A DNA stretch of 8,407 bases, taken from positions 1 to 8,407 of the forward strand of contig JAHEOI010000097.1 in the NCBI GenBank assembly GCA_018610125.1. Direction: 5' to 3'. Positions 1-7,354 of the stretch are shown here, piece by piece (the first letter of the stretch is position 1; every line of letters begins with the position of its first letter). A program made the translations under genes and the position numbers. Source of the stretch: Verrucomicrobiota bacterium (GTDB taxonomy: Bacteria > Verrucomicrobiota > Verrucomicrobiia > Limisphaerales > JAHEOI01). Under the pieces are notes generated by a model that was not told the origin of the DNA, ran no database searches, and worked only from the letters and a program-made list of their open reading frames with translations.

Positions 1-40
1 CGGCGGCGGAGTGCCGTCCCTACCGCAACGGCGGCAACGG

Positions 41-65
41 GGGGATCCCCTGGGGGGGCATCCCC
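41..65. other. Strong GC hairpin upstream of the cluster
   Basis: GGGGAT at 41-46 pairs with ATCCCC at 60-65, and CCCC at 47-50 pairs with GGGG at 55-58, leaving C59 bulged and TGGG as the loop. This makes a ten-pair, almost all-GC stem. No uninterrupted T tract follows (the next bases are TCGCTCCCTTAAT), so it is not a textbook Rho-independent terminator. It could still end transcription of a gene lying before the window, or be a repeat element. All three plus-strand frames are open across it from base 1 (stops at 73-75, 89-91 and 121-123), so the tail of an upstream gene may run into it. I cannot tell which frame, if any, is coding. Confidence 0.5.
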
Positions 66-206
66 TCGCTCCCTTAATCCCCTTATATTGACCAAAAGAT
101 CCACCAAAATTGTTCCGATGTAAGCGCGAGATGAAAAATATGCTTGAAAGGAGCACAAGCGCGTTTATACTTTGATTGGTTAGTTAACGAGGAAAGCGCG
201 AATATC

Positions 207-599
207 GTGAACGCATTTAAGTCCATAGCTACCTTGCTGCTAAGCATGGCGATCATGGCGGGCCAAGTTACGGCTTCGGCTCAAGGTATCGCCCATGTGC
301 GCCAGGCGGGGGGCGGCGATGTCTCCATGGAGGAGATGCCAGGGGACTGCGATTGTAACGATAAAACGCCTTGCTCGATGAATTGCTGCTTCGAGATGCC
401 CGGTAGCCAAGATGGGCCGGATTCCAAGGCGATAGCCTCGGCTCAACAGCAGCTTCAGGTGAAATGGGTCCGGGCGATTGTCATCACCGCGTTGATCCCG
501 GCGCCACGCAAGCCTTGCGTGGATCTCCCCGTTTCGACCGATCCTCCATTACCCACTGCCTCTCCCCTCTATCAGTGGCAGTGCTCTTACTTGATATGA
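207..599 (+). CDS. Small exported Cys-rich protein, putative periplasmic metal binder
   Basis: This is a 130-residue protein if translation starts at GTG 207. I prefer that start because it gives a clean Sec signal peptide: a short basic N-terminus (MNAFK), a hydrophobic core at about residues 6-22, and a likely signal peptidase I site after ASA at 23-25. The frame is open further up to a TTG at 144, but that start would put 21 polar residues before the signal. A GAGGAAAG purine stretch at 189-196 precedes the GTG, at a longer than ideal distance. The mature protein has a Cys cluster, C48-x-C50-x5-C56-x3-C60-C61, set among acidic residues and Met (M41, M44, M58, M64), then C104 and C126 near a Pro-rich tail. 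Cys plus Met in an exported protein directly upstream of a copper-type efflux operon points to Cu(I)/Ag(I) binding. The overall form (signal peptide, Cys-rich middle, Pro-rich end) recalls the CopL/DUF2946 proteins of copper operons, but I see no decisive family signature. A gene is likely; the function is inferred. Confidence 0.6.
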   Translation: MNAFKSIATLLLSMAIMAGQVTASAQGIAHVRQAGGGDVSMEEMPGDCDCNDKTPCSMNCCFEMPGSQDGPDSKAIASAQQQLQVKWVRAIVITALIPAPRKPCVDLPVSTDPPLPTASPLYQWQCSYLI

Positions 600-601
600 T
601 C

Positions 602-615
602 CCTCCTTTCGGAGG
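602..615 (+). other. Short stem-loop just after the Cys-rich gene
   Basis: CCTCC at 602-606 pairs with GGAGG at 611-615 around a TTTC loop, starting three bases after the TGA stop. No T tract follows directly; a T-rich stretch (TCTTTTTCTTTCC) comes at about 657-669. A competing longer-range stem, GAGGC 612-616 with GCCTC 643-647, would lie closer to that T-rich stretch. It may be a weak terminator or attenuator between the first gene and the efflux genes, or an RNA-stabilising structure. The rest of the gap (616-737) shows no gene and no convincing promoter. Confidence 0.3.
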
Positions 616-737
616 CGGCTGAGGTGTCGGCGCTCTCCGTCGGCCTCGCTGTCTCATCTTTTTCTTTCCTGGCAGGTCTTTAGCGACATTGGTTTGTCAT
701 TGCAAGTCCTGTCGTTGTCAGCCATAAAGAATTACAT

Positions 738-2081
738 ATGTCTATGAAACGGTGTGCCGTCATTATTCAAATCATGCTGATCTCTGCTACGGGATGTCTC
801 GCCGCCTCGGAGGGGGCGGCTTCCACGGGCAAGAGCCGCGTTTCAAGCCCAACCGACGCAGCAAAGCTTGAAGCATTGAAGCGGGACGTGTTGGAGAACA
901 ATCCGGCGCTTCAGGCTGCGAAAGCCAAATGGGAGGCCAAGCAAGAGCGTCCCAGGATTGTCCGGAGTCTGCCCGATCCAAAGCTCACGTATGGGCATTT
1001 CTTCGAGAACGTTGAAACCCGGGTCGGGGCGATGAGCGACCAGATCAAGCTCGCCCAGAAGATCCCGTTTCCGGGCAAGCTCTCCCTGGCCGAGAAGAAA
1101 GCGCGCAAAGAGGCGCTGATGGCGATGTGGGAGTACCAATCGCTGACTCAAAAACTGATCAGGAAGGTGAAGCTTGCTTACTACGATCTCTATCGGCTGG
1201 CCGGCTTTGAAGACGTCCTCAATCAGGAACTGGAAGTGCTGAGTTTTATCATCGAAACAGCCCGGGCGCGTTATGAGTCGGGCCAGGGGCAACAGCAGGA
1301 TGTCCTCAAGGCCCAATTGATGAGGACCGATCTGCAGAATCGGCTGCTGGCCCTCGATGAGCAACGTCAGGCGGCGTTGGCGCGTCTCAATGCCCTTCGG
1401 GATCAGCCTCAAGAGAGCCCGTTTCAAACGTCGAAGGAGCTGGACCTCCCGACGGTTCCTAAAAAGCAGAAGGCCTTGGCCGTCGCGGAGCAATACCACC
1501 AGCAGCTCCAAGCGAGTGGGGTCGCGATCGATCGGGACGAGATTAATCTCAAGCTGGCCAAAAAAGAGCGATGGCCCGACTTCACGGTTGGCGCCAAATA
1601 CACCCGGGTCAATGACCGGGTCGATGCCAGTCCGCCGGACGATGGCCAGGATGCGGTCATGGGCTTTGTCAGTATTAATATCCCTTTGTGGTTTGGAAAG
1701 CTTAATGCCCGAGAGCGAGAAGCCCGCCGGAAACTGGAATCGAGCCGTCAGGCGGAATCCGACCTACGAAACACCGTCTTGGCCGAGGCCCAATCGGCTT
1801 GGTTCCAGGTCGATGTCAATCGCGATCAAGTGACGCTTTTCGAAGAGACCCTGCTGCCTCAAGCCGAGCAAACATTTGATGCCTCTCGGGCAGGGTATGA
1901 GGCGGGCAAGGTCAGCTTCATCGATCTGTTGGATAGCGAGCGGCTTTTATTGAAGTATCGGTTGGGACTGATCACCGCTCGAACCACCTTGGCGAAATCG
2001 ATTGCCCGGCTGGAGCAAGCGATCGGCGCCGAGATACAACACCTCCCGGATAATCCGATGCAACCCGATCAAGCCCAATGA
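738..2081 (+). CDS. cusC: Outer-membrane channel of the metal efflux pump (TolC family, CusC/CzcC-like)
   Basis: This 447-residue protein is the outer-membrane exit duct of a tripartite RND pump; it trimerises and docks on the adaptor. Two outer-membrane-efflux-protein repeats are visible, at about residues 45-222 and 245-430. Each consists of long, charged, Ala/Leu/Gln-rich helices flanking a beta segment. The family's helix-turn signatures are present: ARYESGQGQQQDVLKAQ in repeat 1 and YEAGKVSFIDLLDSERLLL in repeat 2. The length is normal for the family. The N-terminus has a basic start, a hydrophobic run and SATGC with Cys20, which fits a relaxed lipobox (no D/E/R/K in the preceding six positions), so it may be a lipoprotein like E. 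coli CusC. The -3 residue is Ala rather than Leu, so simple Sec cleavage is an alternative. Two Met codons lie close together (738 and 744); no strong ribosome-binding site separates them. Metal specificity cannot be read from this protein; the cus name rests on the neighbouring cusA. Confidence 0.9.
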   Translation: MSMKRCAVIIQIMLISATGCLAASEGAASTGKSRVSSPTDAAKLEALKRDVLENNPALQAAKAKWEAKQERPRIVRSLPDPKLTYGHFFENVETRVGAMSDQIKLAQKIPFPGKLSLAEKKARKEALMAMWEYQSLTQKLIRKVKLAYYDLYRLAGFEDVLNQELEVLSFIIETARARYESGQGQQQDVLKAQLMRTDLQNRLLALDEQRQAALARLNALRDQPQESPFQTSKELDLPTVPKKQKALAVAEQYHQQLQASGVAIDRDEINLKLAKKERWPDFTVGAKYTRVNDRVDASPPDDGQDAVMGFVSINIPLWFGKLNAREREARRKLESSRQAESDLRNTVLAEAQSAWFQVDVNRDQVTLFEETLLPQAEQTFDASRAGYEAGKVSFIDLLDSERLLLKYRLGLITARTTLAKSIARLEQAIGAEIQHLPDNPMQPDQAQ

Positions 2082-2096
2082 GCTCATATAGGAATA

Positions 2097-2126
2097 CGCC
2101 GCAAACGGCGGCGCGCAATTGCGCCG
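2097..2126 (+). promoter_or_regulatory. Two overlapping, mutually exclusive stem-loops between cusC and cusB
   Basis: Stem 1 pairs CGCCG 2097-2101 with CGGCG 2106-2110 (loop CAAA). Stem 2 pairs CGGCGC 2109-2114 with GCGCCG 2121-2126 (loop GCAATT); within it lies the perfect palindrome GCGCAATTGCGC at 2113-2124. The two stems share bases 2109-2110, so both cannot form fully. They sit 15 bases after the cusC stop in a 125-base gap. No T tract follows, so a simple terminator is unlikely. An mRNA processing or stability element that sets the ratio of channel to adaptor, or a protein-binding palindrome, would both fit. The rest of the gap turns AT-rich before the cusB start (a TATAAA lies at 2177-2182 with no well-spaced -35), so a weak internal promoter cannot be excluded. 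Confidence 0.4.
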
Positions 2127-2206
2127 GCAGCGGGAGACATCAATCATTCGAAACGTCTTTGCACCGACAACATCAGTATAAATCTTAAACCCGTTTACAA
2201 AATCTT

Positions 2207-4081
2207 ATGAGAATCAAACTATCGATACCCCCATGCGGCTCCTTCGTGCGAAGGGGCGTCTTGAGTGCCCTTTTGGCCGTAACCATGGTCGTGGTTGCGG
2301 CACAAGCAAAAAAACAAGGGCCCACAGACTCCTCTTCCGCCGAGGGTCGGGAGCACTCCCATGAAGCAACCGATGACAAGGCAACCGAAAAAAAGAGCGG
2401 TTCCGAACGGGAGAGCGATTCGGAAGCCTCTCTCTATCAATGCTCGATGCACCCCAATGTGATTTCGGAAGAGCCGGGAGTCTGCCCGATCTGCGGCATG
2501 GACCTTCAACCGGTTCAGGAGCTCGAGGGCAAAGGGATTCCAGGGCGTGCCCCGGTTCAATTGAGCTCGACCCAGCGTCAGCTTATCAACATTCGTGTGA
2601 CGCCGACGCTGCGGACCGAGGCCTCGAAATCGATGCGTGCGGAAGGAGTCATCACGTATGACGAGAGCCGAGTAACCGATGTCACCAGTAAAATTTCGGG
2701 CTGGGTCGAAACGCTCTATGTTGACAAGTCGGGCCAATCGGTCGAGAAGGGCGAGCCTTTGATGGAGCTCTATAGCCCGGACCTATACTCCGCTCAACGG
2801 GAGTACCTATTGGCTTACAAGGCCACGCAACGTCAAAGAAAGGCCTCTCTCGGAAAAGAGGGAAGCCGACTCAGCCGGTTTGCCTCAACAAACCGTCGCG
2901 GGTATGGCTCGTTGCTGGAATCGGCTCGGAAACGCCTCGAGCTCTGGGGTGTCAGCGAAGAGCAGATCGAATCGCTGGAGCGCTCCGGCGAGCCGAAGAA
3001 GACCCTTAAACTGACCGCTCCGATGGGCGGGACGGTCGTCGAGAAGCCGACATTCAAAGGGCAAAAGATTCGGCCCGATATGAAGCTCTACCGGATCGCC
3101 GACCTCTCAAAGCTCTGGCTCGAGGTGAAGTTTTACGAATACGAGCTTTCTTTGCTGGAAGAGGGGCAGACGGCGTTGATCCGGGTCGAGGCCTATCCGA
3201 ATCGAACGTTTACCGGCAAAGTCGATTTCATCTATCCGTACATGGAAACAAAGACGCGTACCGTGCGAGTGCGGTTCGTGCTGGATAATGAAAAGGGACT
3301 CCTCAAGCCGAACATGTATGCCCATGCCGAGCTGCATCGCCCACTGGGCGAACAGGTCCTGGTGCCGAGCTCGGCCGTTTTCCATACCGGCAAGCACAAC
3401 TATGTCTTCGTCGACAACGGAGACGGCACCTACTTGCCGAAGGAGATCCTGCTGGGTCCCAAGACAGAGAATCATTACGTCGTTCATCAGGGGATCCAGG
3501 AAGGCGAGCCGGTGGTCGTTGACGGGAATTTCCTACTGGATAGTGAAAGTCAGTTAAAGGCCACGGCGAGCGCCTCTCGAGGAAAGGAATCGGACGGCAC
3601 GCCGGCCCAAAAAGACCAAATACCGGTTTACCAGGTGCCGGATGATCTCAAAGCGCAATTGAGCTCGCTTGTCAACGACTACAGGCAATTGTCGGCCCAG
3701 CTTACCTCGGATCGGCTCGGTGCCATCGAGGCGCTCACCAAGAGGATGAGCTCGACCATCCACGAGGTGCGACTTTTAAGCACAATGCCTGACTCGCTGC
3801 GAGATCGAACTGAATCCGCACTGGGCCCATTGGAAGAGGCATTGACCGAATTTCCGACCGGGAACCTCCAAAAGGCCCGGATCCGGTTTGGGAAAGTCAG
3901 TGCCGCACTGATCGACATTGTCGAGCAATTTCCCACATCCCTCGACCAATCGTTACAAGTCGTCGAGTGCCCGATGTGGGAAAAGTCACCTGCTCAATGG
4001 ATTCAGGCGAATCAACAGATCGAAAACCCGTTTATGGGACAGAGCATGCTGCGATGCGGGGAAGTGGTGCGGCGACTGTAA
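2207..4081 (+). CDS. cusB: Periplasmic adaptor of the metal efflux pump (CusB-like) with N-terminal HMBD and C-terminal DUF3347-like domain
   Basis: This 624-residue membrane-fusion protein links the CusA pump to the outer-membrane channel and hands metal to the pump. From the N-terminus: a signal peptide or anchor (residues 1-34, basic RR at 15-16, hydrophobic core 18-32, possible cleavage after AQA at 32-34); a charged, Ser/Glu-rich linker with HSH at 50-52 (about 35-75); a heavy-metal-binding domain at about 77-104 with CSMHP (C79, M81, H82) and CPICGM (C93, C96, M98); the barrel-sandwich/lipoyl halves (about 155-192 and 267-300) around a helical hairpin (192-262); beta-barrel and membrane-proximal domains (about 300-455); and a helical extension at about 475-624. 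That extension ends in CPM (C588, M590), NPFMG (607-611) and MLRCG (M614, C617), the signature I associate with DUF3347. The protein is much longer than E. coli CusB (about 400 residues) because of these added ends. No strong ribosome-binding site precedes ATG 2207, but the signal peptide supports that start. A cusA start 30 bases on implies co-transcription. Confidence 0.93.
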   Translation: MRIKLSIPPCGSFVRRGVLSALLAVTMVVVAAQAKKQGPTDSSSAEGREHSHEATDDKATEKKSGSERESDSEASLYQCSMHPNVISEEPGVCPICGMDLQPVQELEGKGIPGRAPVQLSSTQRQLINIRVTPTLRTEASKSMRAEGVITYDESRVTDVTSKISGWVETLYVDKSGQSVEKGEPLMELYSPDLYSAQREYLLAYKATQRQRKASLGKEGSRLSRFASTNRRGYGSLLESARKRLELWGVSEEQIESLERSGEPKKTLKLTAPMGGTVVEKPTFKGQKIRPDMKLYRIADLSKLWLEVKFYEYELSLLEEGQTALIRVEAYPNRTFTGKVDFIYPYMETKTRTVRVRFVLDNEKGLLKPNMYAHAELHRPLGEQVLVPSSAVFHTGKHNYVFVDNGDGTYLPKEILLGPKTENHYVVHQGIQEGEPVVVDGNFLLDSESQLKATASASRGKESDGTPAQKDQIPVYQVPDDLKAQLSSLVNDYRQLSAQLTSDRLGAIEALTKRMSSTIHEVRLLSTMPDSLRDRTESALGPLEEALTEFPTGNLQKARIRFGKVSAALIDIVEQFPTSLDQSLQVVECPMWEKSPAQWIQANQQIENPFMGQSMLRCGEVVRRL

Positions 4082-4111
4082 AACAAGAATTCGGCCTGAA
4101 AGAAGCAAGCA

Positions 4112-7100
4112 ATGATTCACGCTGTCATAGATTGGTGCGGTCGCAATCGGTTCTTTGTCATCCTGGCGACGATTTTCCTGATCGTTGGCGGATGGGTTGC
4201 CCTGAAAAATGTCAAGCTCGATGCCATTCCGGACCTTTCGGATGTGCAAGTGGTGGTCTTTACGGAGTGGCCCGGGCAGGCACCGACACTTGTCGAAGAT
4301 CAGGTAACCTACCCGATTGTAAGCACTCTGGCGGCGGCGCCAAAAGTCAAGTACGCCCGCGGGCAAAGCTTCTTCGGGCTGTCGTTTGTCTATGTCATCT
4401 TCGAAGATGGCACGGACATGTACTGGGCCCGATCCCGCGTGCTGGAGTATTTGAATCAGGTCCAAGGCGAGCTGCCCGAAGGCGTGAATCCTGAGTTGGG
4501 ACCGGATGCGACCGGAGTCGGTTGGATTTACCAATATGCCTTGGTTGACAAAACCGGGCAGACGAGTCTCGCCGAGCTGCGCTCCTATCAGGATTGGACA
4601 CTCAGGTACTACCTTCAAAATACCCCCGGCGTTGCGGAAGTCGCCAGCCTCGGAGGCTATGTCAATGGCTACCAGGTCGAGCTCGATCCGAATAAGCTCC
4701 TAAGCTATGACATCTCGGTCTCGAAGGTCGTCAAGGCGATCCGCGACTCGAATCAAGATGTCGGGGGACGTGTGATCGAGTTCAACGAGACCGAGTACAT
4801 GGTCCGTGGCCGGGGCTATATAAAGAATCTCGACGACATACGCTCCATTGTGGTCGGGCTCGATGAAGAAGGGGTCCCGATCACGATCGAGAAGATCGCG
4901 AAGGTGCATCGCGGACCGGACATGCGGCGTGGTCTGCTTGAGATGAACGGGAATGGGGAAGCGGTCGGCGGCATTGTCGTCATGCGCTATGGCGAAAATG
5001 CGTTGACGACCATTGATGCGGTCAAAGAGAAGCTGGAGGCGATCAAGCCGTCGTTGCCGCCCGGAGTCGAGATTGTCACCGGTTACGACCGATCGAGTCT
5101 GATCCTGCGGGCGATCGATACGCTAAAAGAAAAATTGATCGAGGAGACTATCGTCGTCAGTGTGATCTGTCTGATCTTCCTCTTCCATGTTCGAAGCGCA
5201 TTGGTCGCCATCGTGATGCTCCCGATCGCGATCCTGCTTTCGTTTATCCCGATGAATTGGCTCGGGATCTCGTCCAATATCATGTCGCTTGGGGGAATCG
5301 CGATCGCTATCGGGGCGATGATCGATGCGGCCATCGTCATGATCGAGAACGCGCACAAGTGGCTTGAGCGGTGGCGTCACGCATTGGAAAAGCGCGAGCG
5401 CGAAGGAGAGGAGCAGCTTTCGGCAAGTGAGCGCGAGATTGCGGCGACGAGCCGCCTTGGGATTCTGATTCATGCCGCTCAACAGGTCGGGAAGCCGCTT
5501 TTCTTTTCGCTGCTGATCATCACTGTCTCATTCCTTCCGGTCTTTGGATTGGAGGCCCAGTCGGGACGGCTCTTTAAGCCGTTGGCCTTCACCAAGACCT
5601 TTGCCATGTTTTTCGCCTCGTTGCTTTCGATCACATTGGTGCCGGTTCTGATGGTCTGGTTTATTCGGGGCAAGATCCCGGACGAAGCGACGAACCCGAT
5701 CAACCGGTTCTTGATGTGGATCTATGAGCCTTTTGTGAGGCTGGCCCTTAAATTCCGGTGGCTGGTCATTCTCTTCGCAGTGCTGCTCCTTGGGGTGACC
5801 TGGTTCCCGTATTCGAAGCTGGGCTCGGAGTTTATGCCGCCTCTCAATGAAGGCTCGCTGCTCTACATGCCGGCGAGTCCGCCGGGAATGTCAATCGGCG
5901 AGGCCAAGGAGATCCTTCAGCGCACTGATAAGGTCATCGCCGATTTCCCGGAAGTCGAACGTGTCTACGGGAAAATCGGGAGGGCGCGGACTCCGACGGA
6001 TCCGGCGCCACTCTCAATGATCGAGAGCACGATCACGCTGAAACCGAAGGAGGAGTGGCGTGAAGGCATGACATTCGAGAAGATCAAGGAGGAACTGCGC
6101 GAGCAGTTGCCGGTCCCCGGTATGCCGGCGACCTGGTGGATGCCGATCCAGACCCGGATCGAGATGCTGGCGACCGGCATTCGGAGTCAAATCGGCATCA
6201 AGATCATGGGACCGGACCTGAAGCGGATCCAGCAGATTGGAAAAGAGATCGAGCAGGAGCTTAAGCAATTGGAGCATACCGGCTCCGCGTTTGCGGAGCG
6301 GGTCACCGGCGGCCATTACGTCGATTTCAAGGTGAAGCGCGAGGCGATCGCTCGCTATGGGCTGACGGTCAAAGAGGTTGAGAATGTCATCCAGACCGCC
6401 ATCGGTGGGATGAATATCGCCGAGACTGTTGAAGGTCAGAAACGGTTCCCGATTAATGTTCGCTACGCCCGCGACTTCCGTAATGATATCCCGGCACTCA
6501 AGCGGGTGATGGTTCCGACGCCCACCGGGACACAAATCCCATTGGGCCAGCTCGCCGACATCGAGTTGACCACGGGGCCTCCGATGATCCGGAATGAGAA
6601 CGGCGTCAAAGCCGGCTTTGTCTTTGTTGATACCCGCGGGACCGACCTTGGCTCCTATGTCGCCAAGGCCAAGGAGGTCATCAGTGAAAAGGTCGAGGTA
6701 CCCGCAGGGTATTTCATCGAATGGGGAGGTCAATTCAAATATCTCCAACGCGCCAAGGAGACCTTGAAACTGATCGTCCCGTTAACCCTGATGCTGATTT
6801 TTGTGCTCCTTTATCTCAATTTCAACAGCATCACGGAGGCGTTGATCATTCTTTTGAGCGTGCCATTCGCCTTGATCGGGGGCATCTGGCTGCTGTGGCT
6901 TCTGGACTACAATTTCAGCGTGGCCGTGGCGGTCGGCTTTATCGCGTTGGCAGGTGTCGCGGCGGAGACAGGGGTCATTATGATCGTCTATCTCGACGAG
7001 GCCTGGCACGATTTGAAGCGTTATCAATCCGAAGTCACTCGGGCCGACCTGTATCGTGCCGTTATGGGGGGAGCTGTACAGCGAGTGCGACCGAAAATCA

Positions 7101-7354
7101 TGACGGTAGGCGCGATCACGGCCGGGTTGCTCCCGATCATGTGGGGACACGGCACGGGTGCCGACACCATGAAACGGATTGCGGCGCCGATGGTAGGCGG
7201 CATGATCAGCTCGACGGTGTTGACGCTATTGATCATCCCGGCCATCTACTACATCTGGAAGCAAGGTGAAACGAAGCGAACAACCCTGCAAACAAAAACC
7301 GAACAAAATAGAGAGAAAAACGATGAAAGAGCAAAAGAACCAGAGAAACTGTAG
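4112..7354 (+). CDS. cusA: HME-RND metal efflux pump CusA (Cu(I)/Ag(I) type)
   Basis: This 1080-residue inner-membrane proton-driven pump exports metal from periplasm or cytoplasm through the adaptor and channel. The RND layout is complete: TM1 at about 13-31, a large periplasmic loop, TM2-TM6 at about 343-518, TM7 at about 550-567, a second periplasmic loop, and TM8-TM12 at about 885-1048. The TM4 motif GAMIDAAIVMIENAHK carries D405 and E412, expected for proton relay. Specificity is unusually clear. By my recollection of E. coli CusA, its periplasmic three-Met site (M573/M623/M672) matches M586, M636 and M685 here, all with the same +13 offset. The transmembrane Met pairs M391-M1009, M403-M486 and M410-M501 match M391-M1020, M403-M499 and M410-M514. 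The +13 shift comes from a longer, highly charged loop after TM4 (about 420-445). The C-terminal tail (1051-1080) is hydrophilic and Lys/Glu-rich and overlaps the next gene's start. AAGAAG at 4100-4105 is a weak ribosome-binding site. Confidence 0.97.
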   Translation: MIHAVIDWCGRNRFFVILATIFLIVGGWVALKNVKLDAIPDLSDVQVVVFTEWPGQAPTLVEDQVTYPIVSTLAAAPKVKYARGQSFFGLSFVYVIFEDGTDMYWARSRVLEYLNQVQGELPEGVNPELGPDATGVGWIYQYALVDKTGQTSLAELRSYQDWTLRYYLQNTPGVAEVASLGGYVNGYQVELDPNKLLSYDISVSKVVKAIRDSNQDVGGRVIEFNETEYMVRGRGYIKNLDDIRSIVVGLDEEGVPITIEKIAKVHRGPDMRRGLLEMNGNGEAVGGIVVMRYGENALTTIDAVKEKLEAIKPSLPPGVEIVTGYDRSSLILRAIDTLKEKLIEETIVVSVICLIFLFHVRSALVAIVMLPIAILLSFIPMNWLGISSNIMSLGGIAIAIGAMIDAAIVMIENAHKWLERWRHALEKREREGEEQLSASEREIAATSRLGILIHAAQQVGKPLFFSLLIITVSFLPVFGLEAQSGRLFKPLAFTKTFAMFFASLLSITLVPVLMVWFIRGKIPDEATNPINRFLMWIYEPFVRLALKFRWLVILFAVLLLGVTWFPYSKLGSEFMPPLNEGSLLYMPASPPGMSIGEAKEILQRTDKVIADFPEVERVYGKIGRARTPTDPAPLSMIESTITLKPKEEWREGMTFEKIKEELREQLPVPGMPATWWMPIQTRIEMLATGIRSQIGIKIMGPDLKRIQQIGKEIEQELKQLEHTGSAFAERVTGGHYVDFKVKREAIARYGLTVKEVENVIQTAIGGMNIAETVEGQKRFPINVRYARDFRNDIPALKRVMVPTPTGTQIPLGQLADIELTTGPPMIRNENGVKAGFVFVDTRGTDLGSYVAKAKEVISEKVEVPAGYFIEWGGQFKYLQRAKETLKLIVPLTLMLIFVLLYLNFNSITEALIILLSVPFALIGGIWLLWLLDYNFSVAVAVGFIALAGVAAETGVIMIVYLDEAWHDLKRYQSEVTRADLYRAVMGGAVQRVRPKIMTVGAITAGLLPIMWGHGTGADTMKRIAAPMVGGMISSTVLTLLIIPAIYYIWKQGETKRTTLQTKTEQNREKNDERAKEPEKL

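Noticed and set aside
1..123. Possible tail of an upstream gene
   Set aside because: All three plus frames are open from base 1 for 24 to 40 codons and give low-complexity Gly/Pro/Arg text; nothing lets me choose one.
88..123. TTGACC as a -35 element upstream of the first gene
   Set aside because: No TATAAT-like hexamer at 16-19 bases; the nearest candidates are at poor spacing, and no inverted metal-regulator box is visible.
843..1511. 222-residue open frame on the minus strand
   Set aside because: Lies wholly opposite cusC, whose family identity is clear; the translation is Leu/Arg-rich and resembles no protein family.
3967..4494. 175-residue plus-strand frame across the cusB-cusA junction
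   Set aside because: Out-of-frame reading of both genes; Cys/Arg/Gly-rich composition typical of a frame-shifted shadow.
3986..4618. 210-residue open frame on the minus strand spanning the cusB-cusA junction
   Set aside because: Opposite two confirmed coding ends; no recognisable motifs.
6014..6748. 244-residue open frame on the minus strand
   Set aside because: Antisense to the conserved second periplasmic loop of cusA; Asp/Leu/Arg-rich shadow translation without domains.
7266..7322. Upstream GTG start for the lipoprotein gene
   Set aside because: Would add 19 Lys/Arg-rich residues before the signal peptide and lengthen the overlap with cusA; ATG 7323 has a better ribosome-binding site.
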